64,000 bases of DNA from WHSW01 sp963828755 (GCA_963828755.1 CAWHFY010000003.1:62001-126000), one strand, 5' to 3'. Counted from the first letter of the stretch, positions 34,682 through 44,162 are shown. Program-made: numbers and translations. Notes: a model not told the origin generated them from the sequence alone.

Positions 34682-34908
34682 AAGCTGCGGCGGGCCAGGT
34701 GGTCGGTGACCCCGCGGGTGATCGAGAACGCCGCCCCCTGGACGGCAAGCGAGGCGACCAGCTTCGGCATGCTGGTCTCGCGATCCTCGGCGTCCGGCGG
34801 CTCCTGGTCGTCGATCACACCCCAGATCACCTCGAACGCCTTCTTGCCGACGAAGCCGGCGATCAGGCCGCTGATGATGCTCACCGGGATGAACAGGATC
34901 TTCGCCAT
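34630..34908 (-). CDS. DUF4235 family small membrane protein
   Basis: A 92-residue protein that opens with a hydrophobic segment (ILFIPVSIISGLIAGFVG), then KKAFEVIWGVIDDQEPPDAE and a second amphipathic or hydrophobic helix (LVASLAVQGAAFSITRGV), ending RSFYKATGSWPGE. This is the DUF4235 pattern common in actinobacteria. No function is established. The gene is convergent and overlaps the end of the alpha/beta hydrolase gene. Confidence 0.82.
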   Translation of the reverse strand: MAKILFIPVSIISGLIAGFVGKKAFEVIWGVIDDQEPPDAEDRETSMPKLVASLAVQGAAFSITRGVTDHLARRSFYKATGSWPGEQRPDPT

Positions 34909-35057
34909 CGATGCCAGCCTACCCCGGTGAGCGCGCCGCCAACCTCAAGGTCGGCGACGACGTCGCGCCGCCGCGAGCTCCGGCCGACGGGTTGAAAACG
35001 CTATACAGCGCAACGGTTTCGACCCGTCGGCGGCTCTCGAGGCTCGACGGAGTGAGG

Positions 35058-35130
35058 TGGGCGGTGCCGGGCTCGAACCGGCGACCCCTTCCTTGTAAGG
35101 GAAGTGCTCTCCCAACTGAGCTAACCGCCC
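35058..35130 (-). tRNA. tRNA-Val (anticodon TAC)
   Basis: A 73-nt cloverleaf: acceptor GGGCGGT pairs with ACCGCCC, the D arm has TTAGCTCAGTTGGGAGAGC, the anticodon stem CTTCC/GGAAG encloses CTTACAA (anticodon TAC), and the T arm contains CCGGTTCGAGCCCGG. The discriminator is A and CCA is not encoded. Confidence 0.95.
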
Positions 35131-35139
35131 GCGCCAAGT

Positions 35140-36174
35140 CTAGGCTCGGGCCGCGCTGCGGCGGGCGCGTTCCAACAGCTCGAGCACGGTGACCGCTTCG
35201 GCGGGATCGACCGGCGGCGGGGCGCCGTCGCGCAGCGCCGCTTCGAGCTCGGCGTAGAAACGCGGCCAGTCGCCGGGCTCGGACGGCACCGGCTCGGAGG
35301 CGTCGCCGCGGACGAGCCGACCCCAGCGCTGCGGCGGCTCGCGGCCCCACGGCTCGCCCGGGCGCGGGCGCTCCCCGGCGGCGAGCGCCGCCTCCTGGCC
35401 GTCGACCTCATCGACCACGTAGGCGCCCTCGCCGCCGAGCACCCGCAGCCGCGGGCCTGGAGCGGCGGCGACCGACGACGCCCACAGGTGGCTCTCGACG
35501 CCCGACTCGTGGCGCAGGGCGACGAACGAGTCGTCGTCGGCCGCGCCGCCGCGGCGGGCCGCCACCTCCCCGTAGACGTCGCGAACCGGCCCGAACAGGC
35601 GCAGCGCCTGATCGACCAGATGAGCACCGAGGTCGAGCAGGACGCCGCCGCCGCGCTCGGGCGGCGTCTCCTCGCGCCAGGCGCCCGGGCGCGGGCGCGG
35701 GCGCCAGCGCTCGAAGCGTGACTCATAGCGGTGCACCCGCCCGAGCCGGCCCTGGTCGAGGAGCCGACGAAGGGTGAGCTGGTCCGAGTCCCAGCGACGG
35801 TTCTGAAAGACGGTCAGAGTGACCCCGCCTGCGGCCGCGCGCTCGACCAGCTCGCGCGCCTCGGCAGCGGACGGGGCCAGCGGCTTGTCGACGACGACCG
35901 CGAGCCCCGCGTCGATCGCCGCGCCGGCGAGCTCGGCGTGGACCTCGTTGGCGGTCGCGACCACGACCAGGTCGTGCTCGGCGGACCGCTCCCAGAGTGC
36001 CGCGGCGGCGGGCTCGACCCGGACCCCCGGGTACTCGCGGCGAGCGCGCTGCGAGCGCTCCGCGTCGGCGGTGACGATCGTGGCCAGCGCGAGCCCCGGT
36101 GTCGCCGCGATCAGCGGCGCGTGGAAGGTCGACCCTGCCAGCCCGAAGCCGATCAGAGCGACGCGCTGCTCCAC
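35140..36174 (-). CDS. Gfo/Idh/MocA family oxidoreductase
   Basis: A 344-residue NAD(P)-dependent dehydrogenase. The N-terminal Rossmann fold has VALIGFGLAGSTFHAPLIAA, VVVATANEVHAELA and the catalytic VVVDKPLAPSAAEA (Lys of the EKP-like motif, here DKP). The C-terminal domain has FQNRRWDSDQLTLRRLLDQ and GGGVLLDLGAHLVDQALRLF with the active-site D-x(3)-H. It probably oxidises a sugar or polyol at a ring position. It is the last gene of a set with a sugar ABC transporter on the same strand (gap 35 bases), so it may process the imported compound. Inositol or a hexose are plausible but unproven. Confidence 0.88.
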   Translation of the reverse strand: MEQRVALIGFGLAGSTFHAPLIAATPGLALATIVTADAERSQRARREYPGVRVEPAAAALWERSAEHDLVVVATANEVHAELAGAAIDAGLAVVVDKPLAPSAAEARELVERAAAGGVTLTVFQNRRWDSDQLTLRRLLDQGRLGRVHRYESRFERWRPRPRPGAWREETPPERGGGVLLDLGAHLVDQALRLFGPVRDVYGEVAARRGGAADDDSFVALRHESGVESHLWASSVAAAPGPRLRVLGGEGAYVVDEVDGQEAALAAGERPRPGEPWGREPPQRWGRLVRGDASEPVPSEPGDWPRFYAELEAALRDGAPPPVDPAEAVTVLELLERARRSAARA

Positions 36175-36209
36175 CGCTCCCGCCTAGGAGGCCGGCGGCG
36201 GCACGGAGC

Positions 36210-37444
36210 TCAGCGCGTCGCCTCGCGGCGCTGGCGGGTGACCGCGTCGATCGTCACCGCGCCGAGCAGGACGGCGCCGGTGATCATGAACTTGACGTCG
36301 GAGTCGAGCGCCAGCAGATCCATCCCGTTCGAGATCGAGCCGATCACGACCGCGCCGAGCAGCGCGGACCAGATGTAGCCGCGACCGCCGAACAGGCTGG
36401 TGCCGGCGATCACCGGGCCGGCGATCGCGAGCAGCAGCACGTCGCCCGATCCGGATTGCTGGTTGACCGCCAGCAGCCGTGAGGCGGCGAGGATGCCGCC
36501 CGCGGCGGCGAGCATCGAGGCGAGGGTGAAGACGCTGACCTTGATCCGGTTGACGTTGATCCCGGCCCGGCGCGCCGCCTCCTCGTTGCCGCCGACGGCG
36601 AAGATGTGGCGGCCGTATCGCGTGCGCTCCGTGATGAAGGTGAACAGGATCATCAGCACGACGACGATCACCGCTGCGAGCGGAACCCCGCGGTCGGCGT
36701 TGAGGATCGCGACCGCGGCGATCACCGCCAGCCGCGATGACCCCGAGCTGGAGCGCGAGCCCCGACAACGGCGAGACCCCGAGACCCGCCGCCTCTCGCC
36801 GGCGGCGGACCGCGAGGCGGCTGGCGGCGTAGGCGACGATCGCGGCAGCCCCGAGGATCCAGCCGATGACCGGATCGAAGAAGGTCGTCGTCAGGTCGGT
36901 GATGAGGCTGGGCGGCAGGTTGACCGAGCCGGTGTCACCCAAGACCCATAAGAGAGCGCCCTGCCAGGCGAGCAGGCCGGCGAGCGTGACCACGAACGAC
37001 GGCACCCCGAACCGTGTGACGATGAAGCCGTTGAACGCCCCGATCGCGACGCCGACCGCGAGCCCGGCGCCGATCGCCGAGAACCGGCGCCCAGCCGTGC
37101 TGGACGCTGAGCACCGCCATCACGCCGGCGGCGAGGCCGCTGACCGCGCCGACCGAGAGGTCGATCTCGCCGAGCAGCAGGACGAGCACGACCCCGATCG
37201 AGATCGTCGCCGTGGCGGCGATCTGCAGGGTCAGGTTGGAGAGGTTGACCGCGGAGAGGAACCGGTCGTTGGCGATCTGGAAGATCGTCCAGATCACCGC
37301 GATCCCGAGCAGCACCCGGACCGAGGCGAGGTCGCCGCGGGCGAGGGCGGCGAACGCCCGGCGCAGCGAGAAGCTGGTGCCCTCGTCGGCCGGCGCGGTC
37401 CCGATCGGCCCTCCGGCCGGACTTGTCTCTGACTCGGCGCTCAC
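36210..37444 (-). CDS. Sugar ABC transporter permease, XylH/RbsC type (two frameshifts)
   Basis: About 411 residues after correction, with about ten membrane helices. Recognisable parts are SAVNLSNLTLQIAATATISI, VVLVLLLGEIDLSVGAVSGL (the conserved E-I-D-L-S-V loop), PSFVVTLAGLLAWQGALLW, RTRYGRHIFAVGGNEEAARR (the conserved cytoplasmic loop contacting the ATPase), and GTSLFGGRGYIWSALLGAV. Frames change near 37090 and near 36735; each break leaves the conserved reading in a neighbouring frame, as expected from single-base errors. The start overlaps the ATPase stop by 4 bases. The protein forms the membrane channel of the importer. Confidence 0.82.
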
Positions 37445-38262
37445 AGTGGCGTCTCCTCCGTCGCTCGCTCCCTGACATCCGCACCGGTGATCGAGGCGAC
37501 GATGTCCTCGCGGCTCGCGTCGCCGGCCTTGAAGGTCGCCGCGAGCCGGCCGAGGCGCAGGACCGCGATCCGGTCCGAGACCTCGAACACGTTGGCGAGG
37601 TTGTGGCTGATCACGATCACCCCGAGGCCGCGCTCGCGCAGCCGCTCGATCAGCTTCAGGATCTGGGCGGTCTGCACGATCCCGAGCGCCGCCGTCGGCT
37701 CGTCGAGGAGCACCATCTTCGGCTCGCCGAGCAGCGAGCGGGCGATCGCCACCGCCTGTCGCTGACCACCCGACAGCGAGGCGACCTCGGTGCGCACGCT
37801 GCGCAGCGTCGTCACCCCGAGCGAGCTCAGCAGCTCGACCGACTTCTGCTCCATCCCGACCTCGTCGAGGACGTGGACGCCGGGCACGGTGTTGACGACC
37901 TCCTGGCCGAGGAACAGGTTGGCGACCACGTCGAGGTTCTCGGCCAGCGCGAGGTCCTGATAGACGGTCGCGATCCCGAGCTCGGTCGCATCGTGCGGTG
38001 TGGTCAGCCGCGTCGGCCGCCCCTCCCAGGTTGCCTCGCCGGAGTCAGCGGGCTGGGCCCCGGAGACCGCCTTGATCAGGGTCGACTTGCCGGCGCCGTT
38101 GTCGCCGACCAGGGCGAGGACCTCGCCCCGGTAGACCTCGAGGTCGACGTCCTTGAGCGCCTCGACCGGTCCAAAGCTCTTGGTGAAGCCCTTCAGCGCG
38201 AGGAGAGGTTGCGAAGCCGTGTCGGCCCCAGAGGCGTCCGCAGTGCTCTGGCTTTGACTCAT
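37441..38262 (-). CDS. Sugar ABC transporter ATP-binding protein (single-domain)
   Basis: A 273-residue ABC ATPase. Walker A is ALVGDNGAGKSTLIKAV, the signature is ASLSGGQRQAVAIAR, Walker B is MVLLDEPTAAL and the switch His is in VIVISHNLANVFE. The family of carbohydrate uptake ATPases (CUT2) often has two fused domains; this is the single-domain (FrcA/XylG-short) form. GAGGAGAGGAAGAG precedes the start. It energises uptake by the permease and binding protein of the same operon. Confidence 0.92.
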   Translation of the reverse strand: MSQSQSTADASGADTASQPLLALKGFTKSFGPVEALKDVDLEVYRGEVLALVGDNGAGKSTLIKAVSGAQPADSGEATWEGRPTRLTTPHDATELGIATVYQDLALAENLDVVANLFLGQEVVNTVPGVHVLDEVGMEQKSVELLSSLGVTTLRSVRTEVASLSGGQRQAVAIARSLLGEPKMVLLDEPTAALGIVQTAQILKLIERLRERGLGVIVISHNLANVFEVSDRIAVLRLGRLAATFKAGDASREDIVASITGADVRERATEETPL

Positions 38263-38296
38263 CTCTTCCTCTCCTCGCGCATCAGGCTATGTCGGA

Positions 38297-39419
38297 CTAC
38301 TGGATTCCTGCGTCCTTGCAGTCCTGGGCGTACTGCTGCGTGCAGATGTCCTGCGCGCTCCAGTAGCCGTCCTTGACCACCGTGTCCTTGACGTTGTCCT
38401 CGAACACGGGGATCGTGTCGGTGATCGCCGACGGGACGTCAGCGGTTCCGTTGTTCTCCGTGCCGTTGATGACGTCGGAGTCCGCCGGGTCCTCACCGTT
38501 GACGACCGCCACAGCGAGCGTCGCGGCGTTGTCGGCGAGCGGCTTGATCGGCTTGTAGACCGTCATGTACTGCTCGCCGGCGAGGATCCGCTGGATCGCG
38601 GCCAGCTCCGCGTCCTGACCGGTGACCGGGATCGTCGACGGGTCGATGCCCGCGCCCTTGAGCGCTGCGATCGCACCACCGGCGGTCCCGTCGTTGGCGG
38701 CGAGGACGCCGTGGAAGCCGTCCTTGCCGAGCGCCGTGATCGCCTGGTCCATTTCCTTCTGGGCGTTCTCGGGCAGCCAGTCCGGGGTGTCGTACTCCTG
38801 GGCGACGTCGATGCCCTTGTCGGTGAACACCGAGGTCGCACCCTCCTTGAACAACTTCGCGTTGTTGTCCTTCGGGTCGCCGTTGATCTGCACGATCGGC
38901 CCGGTCGGGTTGCCGCCGTCGGCGAGCGCCTCAGCGAGCGCCGTGCCCTGCTGCTTGCCAACCTCGGGGCTGTTGAACTCCGCGTACGCGGCAAGATCGG
39001 CGTCGAGGATCAGCCGGTCATAGCTGATCACCGGAATGTCAGCCTGCTGCGCACGGGTGACCATCCCGGCCGCCGAGGTCGAGTCGACCGGATCGAGGAC
39101 GATCACGTCCACGCCCTCGGTGACCGCGGCCTCGACCTGCGACTGCTGCTTGGTCGGGTCCTGATCGGCGTTCTGGTACAGGATCTCGCAGTCCGGGCAG
39201 AGCTCCTGGACCTTCTGCTCGAAGAGCGGCTTGTCCTGGGTCTCATACCGCGCCGTCTGCGTCTCCGGCAGCAGGAAGGCGATCTTGCCACCGCCGCTCG
39301 CTCGCGCTCGTATCACCGCTGGTCGAATCGTCGTCGCTTCCGCACGCCGCGATGCCAAGTGCGGCGATCAGCCCGACGGCAGGGACCCAAAGGCGATTGC
39401 GCATCTTGCTCGCGCTCAC
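38297..39419 (-). CDS. Sugar ABC transporter substrate-binding lipoprotein (one frameshift)
   Basis: About 374 residues. The start is GTG 39419, chosen because AAGGAGG lies 6 bases upstream. The signal peptide ends in LGIAAC, followed by GSDDDSTSG. The mature periplasmic-binding-protein fold starts GGGKIAFLLPETQTARYETQ and has DVIVLDPVDSTSAAGMV, PVISYDRLILDADLAAY, EFNSPEVGKQQGTALAE, GVLAANDGTAGGAIAAL, VTGQDAELAAIQRILAG and YMTVYKPIKPLADNAA, as in xylose/galactose-type (XylF-like) proteins. Near 39300 an indel shifts the frame between the lipobox region and the mature domain. It would capture a monosaccharide outside the membrane for the ABC importer. Confidence 0.85.
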
Positions 39420-39517
39420 CACTGTCCTCCTTGTTCTGGGGTCGACTTCATCACTGGTCCTCTCTCTCTGGCGCGCTCGTGGCGAGCCGCCGGGGTTTTC
39501 GCTTTTGCCCTCATACT

Positions 39518-40700
39518 TCATGCCGCCTGCGCAATCAACTCTGGGGTCATGAACCGGTCCGACTCGTGCATGACCAGCGCCAGCGCCCCGAGCAGCTCGG
39601 CGCGCTCACCGAGCACGCCGGCAACGATCTCGAGGTCCTCGACCGCGCTCGGGATCGCGTTGCGGCGCACGGTCTCGCGCAACGGCTCGAGCAGCGTCTC
39701 GCCCGCCATGCTCAGATCGCCGCCGACGATCACGCACTCGGGGTTGAGCAGGTTGCAGAGGTTGGCGACCGCGATCCCGATCGCCCGGCCGGCATCGCCG
39801 ATCAGCCGCTGGGCGGCGGCGTCCTGGGCGGCGCACAGCTCGAGCACGCGACGGCTCGAGATCTGCTCGGCGCGGCTGGCGCTGAGCAACTCGGCGATCG
39901 ACCGGGTGGAGGCGAGCGTCTCGAGGCAACCGCGGTTGCCGCACCGACAGACGGGACCGCCGTCGGCGATCACGGTGTGGCCGATCTCGCCCGCCGTCCC
40001 GCCGACCCCGTGCTGAAGGCGCCCGCCCGAGATCAGGCCGGCGCCGATCCCGGTCGAGACCTTGATGTAGGCGACCTCGGACTTGCCCTTCGCGGCGCCC
40101 CAGACGAACTCGGCCAGCGCGCCGAGGTTGGCGTCGTTCTCGACCTCGACCGGGAGGCCGAGGCGCGCGGCCGCCTCGGCGGCGGCGTCGACGCCGACCC
40201 AGCCGGGCAGGATCGAGGCAGCCTGCACGGCGCCGGACGAGCGATCGATCGGAGCCGGGAGGCCCATGCCGACGCCGATCACTCTGGCCCGGTCCACCTC
40301 GGCCTCATCGAGGACGTGATCGACGAACTCGGCCGCCGCGGTCAGCCCGTGTTCGGCGGAGTGGTCGACGTTGAGCTCGCGCCAGGTCTCGGCCAGGACG
40401 GTGTGCGAGAGGTCGGAGACGGCGACCCGCAGGTGGCGGTGGCCGAAGTCGACCCCGACCGCGAGCCCCGCGGACGGGTTGAGCGAGACCATCACCGGCG
40501 GCCGGCCTGCCTGGGTCGAGTCGGGGCTGTCCCCGTCGCGCTCGCCGGCGAGCCCGGTCTCGAGGAGGTCGGCGACGATCGTCGAGACGGTCGAGCGCGA
40601 GAGCCCGGTGATCCGGGCGAGGTCGGCGCGACTCGCGACCCCGCGTTCACGCAGGGCGTCGATCACTCGCTTGCGGTTGCCCTCCCTCAGGGAGGCCAAC
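39518..40700 (-). CDS. ROK family transcriptional regulator
   Basis: About 394 residues. The N-terminal winged helix (RKRVIDALRERGVASRADLA, RITGLSRSTVSTIVADL) is followed by the ROK sugar-kinase-like domain with VGVDFGHRHLRVAVSDL, GVGMGLPAPIDRSSG, VENDANLGALAEFVWG, STGIGAGLISGGRLQHG and the zinc-binding GGPVCRCGNRGCLETLAST. The start is TTG 40700, because AGGAGGAG lies 7 bases upstream; longer readings have no such signal. It sits upstream of the sugar ABC operon on the same strand, gap 98 bases, and probably represses it until a sugar or sugar phosphate binds. Confidence 0.88.
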
Positions 40701-40751
40701 GAGCCGCTCCTCCTCCTCACAGCGCGGGCATTAGTTTCATACCCCCGGCTA

Positions 40752-40772
40752 TTTGTCAACCCTTTGTTGAAA
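40752..40772 (-). promoter_or_regulatory. Promoter/operator candidate upstream of the ROK gene
   Basis: On the minus strand TTGACA (complement of 40754-40759) fits a -35 box. It is part of an imperfect inverted repeat GTCAAC (40755-40760) / GTTGAA (40766-40771) with a 5-base spacer. AT-rich TTGTTGAAA-type half-sites resemble ROK/NagC operators, so autoregulation is plausible. No good -10 is obvious. Confidence 0.35.
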
Positions 40773-40946
40773 TGCTTAGCGTTTCTATACGTTTTATGTG
40801 CGAGGCTCGTCAATACCCGCGCTGTCGGTGGCGCCGGTGACTGCAAGCTTCGAGTGAGCCGCGACCGCGGCCGCCCCGGTCGCGAGTCCGCGCCGACGCG
40901 GCCCGATGCATACGATCGGGGCGCAGGCGATGCAGGAGGAGCAGCG

Positions 40947-42053
40947 ATGAAGATGCGCGCGGCGGTGCTGGAGGAGTTCGGCGAGCCCCTGGTGGTCCAG
41001 GAGATCGACCTGACCGACCCGAAGGAGGGCGAGGCGCTGGTCCGGCTCGTCGCCTGCGGTGTCTGTCACACCGACCTGTACACGGCGTCGGGGGTCGACC
41101 CGTCGGGCTACGCACCGACGGTCCTCGGTCACGAGGGCGCCGGGGTCGTCGAGGCGGTCGGTCCGGGGGTCGAGGACCTCGCCGTCGGCGACCACGTCGT
41201 CACCCTGTTCAGCCCCCAGTGCGGCAAGTGCGTCCACTGCGTCGACGAGCGCACCAACCTCTGCCTCGCGATCCGCGAGCAGCAGAACAAGGGCTACCTG
41301 CCCGACGGGACCACGCGGCTGCAGCGCGACGGCGACGAGATCCGCCACTTCATGGGCACCTCGACCTTCGCCGAGTACACGGTGATGCCGGAGATCGCGC
41401 TCGCCAAGGTCGACCCCGAGGCGCCGCTCGACCGCGCCTGCCTGTTTGCCTGCGGCCTGTCGACCGGGCTCGGCGCCGCGATCAACACGGCGAAGGTCCG
41501 GGAGGGCTCGACCTGCGTCGTCTTCGGCGCGGGAATGGTCGGCCTCGGCGCGGTCGCCGGCTGCCGGCTGCAGGGCGCCGAGCGGATCGTCTGCGTCGAT
41601 CTCTCCGAGGATCGGCTCGAGCTCGCCAAGGGACAGGGGGCGACCGAGACGATGATCGGGGGCGAGGACGTGGTCGACAAGATCGTCGAGTCGACCGACG
41701 GCTTCGGCGCCGACTACACCTTCGAGGCGACCGGCAACGTCAAGGTGATGCGCCAGGCGGTCGAGGCGGCGCGGATGGGCTGGGGCCTGGCGACGATGGC
41801 CGGGGTGGCCGGCAAGGGCGAGACGCTCGACATCATCCCCCGCTTCCTGATCACCGGCCGGCGGGTGGCCGGCTCGTCGTTCGGCGGCGTGAAGGGCCGC
41901 GAGGGCGTCCCGCAGCTGGTCGGCCGCTACATGGCCGGCGAGATCGACGTCGACCCGTTCATCTCCCACCGGATCACCCTCGACGAGGTCAACCGCGGCT
42001 TCGAGCTGATGGAGGCCCAGGACGGAATTCGGAGCGTGATCGAGTTCAACTAG
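40947..42053 (+). CDS. Zn-dependent class III-type alcohol dehydrogenase (S-hydroxymethyl-thiol dehydrogenase-like)
   Basis: A 368-residue medium-chain dehydrogenase. Catalytic zinc ligands are in VACGVCHTDLYTASG, VLGHEGAGVVEAVGPG and the Cys of FACGLSTGLGAAINTA. The structural zinc site is CGKCVHCVDERTNLC. VVFGAGMVGLGAVAG is the NAD-binding loop. The segment KGYLPDGTTRLQRDGDEIRH followed by FMGTSTFAEYTVMP is diagnostic of class III formaldehyde dehydrogenases that act on S-hydroxymethyl-glutathione or, in actinobacteria, S-hydroxymethyl-mycothiol. GGAGGAGCAGCG precedes the ATG. The next gene is an MBL-fold hydrolase, the same pairing as in mycobacterial mscR loci, which supports formaldehyde detoxification. 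The cofactor thiol is inferred. Confidence 0.85.
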   Translation: MKMRAAVLEEFGEPLVVQEIDLTDPKEGEALVRLVACGVCHTDLYTASGVDPSGYAPTVLGHEGAGVVEAVGPGVEDLAVGDHVVTLFSPQCGKCVHCVDERTNLCLAIREQQNKGYLPDGTTRLQRDGDEIRHFMGTSTFAEYTVMPEIALAKVDPEAPLDRACLFACGLSTGLGAAINTAKVREGSTCVVFGAGMVGLGAVAGCRLQGAERIVCVDLSEDRLELAKGQGATETMIGGEDVVDKIVESTDGFGADYTFEATGNVKVMRQAVEAARMGWGLATMAGVAGKGETLDIIPRFLITGRRVAGSSFGGVKGREGVPQLVGRYMAGEIDVDPFISHRITLDEVNRGFELMEAQDGIRSVIEFN

Positions 42054-42057
42054 CGTT

Positions 42058-42098
42058 CGTTGCTCGTCGTGCTCGTTGCTCGTCGTTCGTCGTTCGAG
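42058..42098 (+). repeat. Short tandem/low-complexity repeat between the dehydrogenase and MBL genes
   Basis: The 13-mer CGTTGCTCGTCGT occurs at 42058-42070 and 42074-42086 (period 16), and further TCGT/TCGTCGTTCG units follow up to 42098. Related CTCGCCGCTCGCC-type runs occur at about 2240-2275. Replication slippage is the likely origin. The repeat ends directly before the AAGGAG of the downstream gene. Confidence 0.6.
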
Positions 42099-42111
42099 AA
42101 GGAGATCGATC

Positions 42112-42876
42112 TTGCTGCTGACCCGCGTCGAACAATCCGACTGGCTCTCGAACGCCTACCTGGTGTTCGACGAGCCGGGGGGCAAGGGGGTCCTGGTCGA
42201 CTCGAACACGGTCACCGATCCGCTCGCCGAGCTCGCCGAACGCGAGGGGGTGGAGATCACCCACCTGCTGCTCACCCACCACCACTACGACCATGTGGTC
42301 GGCGCCCGGGCCCTGGCCGAGCGCTTCGGCGCACCGATCTTCGCCCACGAGCTCACCGACGAGCTGATCGACGACAAGGTCGATGAGACGTTCGCCGACG
42401 GCTCGGTGATCGAGACCGGCGCCCTGCGGATCGAGGTCATGCACACGCCGGGCCACTGCGCCGACCACTGCGCGCTCGCCTTCAACGGAACCGACGTGCT
42501 GACCGCGGACGTCCTCTTCAAGGGCACCGTCGGCGGCACGCGCGCTCCGGGCGCGACCGGATTCGCCGATTTGAAGTCCTCGGTGATGGACAAGCTGATG
42601 AAGCTGGCGCCCGAGACCCGGATCCACCCCGGCCACCGAGAGCCCTCGACGATCGGCACCGAGTGGGAGGAGAACCCGTTCGTGCGGGTCTGGCGCGGGC
42701 TCGACGAGGAGGGCGCGGAGCCGTGCACGATCGGGCCGGCCGACGCCGACGAGCGCGAGGAGGCGACGCTGATCCTCTGGGCGCCCGACTACGACGGTGG
42801 CAACAAGGCGTGGGTCCGGTTCGCCGACGGCTCCGACGCGATCGTCGGCGGCTCGCAGGTCAAGCGCGGCGGCTGA
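42112..42876 (+). CDS. MBL-fold metallohydrolase
   Basis: A 254-residue metallo-beta-lactamase-fold hydrolase. The start is TTG 42112, fixed by AAGGAG 8 bases upstream (GAAGGAGATCGATC). Zinc ligands: LLLTHHHYDHVVGARAL (H-x-H-x-D-H), VMHTPGHCADHCAL, VLTADVLFKGTVGG (Asp) and IHPGHREPSTIGTE. Glyoxalase II and S-formyl-thiol hydrolases share this layout. Following directly after the class III-type dehydrogenase, it may hydrolyse the thiol ester formed (for example S-formyl-mycothiol). A general glyoxalase II-like activity is the alternative. Confidence 0.85.
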   Translation: MLLTRVEQSDWLSNAYLVFDEPGGKGVLVDSNTVTDPLAELAEREGVEITHLLLTHHHYDHVVGARALAERFGAPIFAHELTDELIDDKVDETFADGSVIETGALRIEVMHTPGHCADHCALAFNGTDVLTADVLFKGTVGGTRAPGATGFADLKSSVMDKLMKLAPETRIHPGHREPSTIGTEWEENPFVRVWRGLDEEGAEPCTIGPADADEREEATLILWAPDYDGGNKAWVRFADGSDAIVGGSQVKRGG

Positions 42877-42964
42877 ACCAAGCGAAACGGGCGTAGTGAC
42901 CCCGGGGGCGGTTACCGGGCGACTACGGTGGCGACCCCGGCCGCGCGGTGGTCTGATCGCAGCA

Positions 42965-43855
42965 GTGTCCAGACCAGACAAGACCGGGGTTGCCCGGCTC
43001 GCGACCGGCGTGCTGGCGTCCGTGCTCTGCGCGGCGCTCGCCGGTCCGGCGACGGCTGGCGCGGAGAGCGTCAACGTCGAGCTGACGGCGAAGCGCCAGC
43101 TGATCAAGATCGCCCCCGGGGTGAAGATGAAGGCATGGACCTTCAACGGCACGGTGCCGGGGCCAGTGATCCGCGCCCGCGAGGGCGACACCATCCAGGT
43201 CACCCTGCACAACGCCGACTCGAAGATGGCGCACTCGATCGACCTCCACGCGGCGCAGATCTCGCCACAGACCGGGTTCGCCGACGTCCTCCCGGGTCAG
43301 AGCCGGACGTTTTCGTTCGTCGCCCGGCGCCCGGGCGTGTTCATGTATCACTGCGGCACCAGCCCGGTTCTCCAGCACATCGGCATGGGCATGTATGGGG
43401 CGATCGTCGTCGACCCGGCCGGCGGCCGACCGCCGGCGCAGGAGACGGTGCTCGTCCAGAGCGAGTTCTACGGTCCGGTGAAGAAGGGTCGGATCAAACC
43501 CAGCTACGGGGCGATGCTGAATGACGAGCCGACGTTCACCGCCTTCAACGGTCGCGCCTTTCGCTATCGCGACCATCCGATCGCCGCCGCGGTCGGTCAA
43601 CTGCAGCGCGTCTACGTCGTCGCCGCCGGACCGACGCTCGGCAGCGACTTCCACGTCGTCGGCGACATCTTCGACAGCGTCGAGGCCGACGGCAACCCGC
43701 TGAACGGGTTGTCCGGCGTCTCCACCTACGGCGTCCCCGCCGGTGGCGGCGCGATGTTCGAGCTCAGCTTCGACGAGCCCGGCAAGTACCCGTTCGTCAC
43801 CCACTCGTTCCGCTGGGCGGAGGCCGGCGCCCTCGGACTGTTCGAGGCAGGCTGA
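42965..43855 (+). CDS. Two-domain copper protein, NirK-like (copper nitrite reductase or small multicopper oxidase)
   Basis: A 296-residue exported protein from GTG 42965, with a signal peptide (ATGVLASVLCAALAGPATAGA). Domain 1 has FNGTVPGPVIRAREGD, AHSIDLHAAQ (type-1 His plus the Asp and His of a type-2 site), FMYHCGTSPVLQHIGMGMYG (His-Cys, His and Met of type-1 copper) and AIVVDP. Domain 2 has SDFHVVGDIFDSV and FVTHSFRWAEAGALG, each with a His at the place of type-2 ligands. This is the layout of NirK, but the protein is shorter than many nitrite reductases. It is outside or membrane-facing. Nitrite reduction or small laccase-type oxidation are both possible. Confidence 0.8.
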   Translation: MSRPDKTGVARLATGVLASVLCAALAGPATAGAESVNVELTAKRQLIKIAPGVKMKAWTFNGTVPGPVIRAREGDTIQVTLHNADSKMAHSIDLHAAQISPQTGFADVLPGQSRTFSFVARRPGVFMYHCGTSPVLQHIGMGMYGAIVVDPAGGRPPAQETVLVQSEFYGPVKKGRIKPSYGAMLNDEPTFTAFNGRAFRYRDHPIAAAVGQLQRVYVVAAGPTLGSDFHVVGDIFDSVEADGNPLNGLSGVSTYGVPAGGGAMFELSFDEPGKYPFVTHSFRWAEAGALGLFEAG

Positions 43856-43887
43856 GCAGAGGCCGAGTACGCGGAGCCGGAACAGCG

Positions 43888-43915
43888 ACGACGGGGCCCC
43901 GGAGGGCCCCGTCGT
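43888..43915 (+). terminator. Rho-independent-type hairpin downstream of the copper protein gene
   Basis: ACGACGGGGCCC (43888-43899) pairs perfectly with GGGCCCCGTCGT (43904-43915) around a CGGA loop, and the sequence continues GCTGGCGTTTCG. The stem is very stable and the T-rich tail short. It lies 33 bases after the stop at 43855. Confidence 0.75.
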
Positions 43916-44162
43916 GCTGGCGTTTCGAGAGGCGGATCGAGTGGCCTGGGCCGAGTCGTGGTCGTCGCGGTCTCGAACGGGTCTTGACGCTGTGCGAGTT
44001 GGCCCGACCAGCATCTCGTCCGGGCGACTAGCCGCCCAGGGACCCCGGGGCGGGTTGCGCAACCCCCGCGCGGTGAGCGTGTTCACCCCTTGGTGGAGGG
44101 CGATATGCTCGCCACCGAGGAGCCGGTCGCGAACCGGCACGGCGCGAAGCAGAGGAGAGAGG

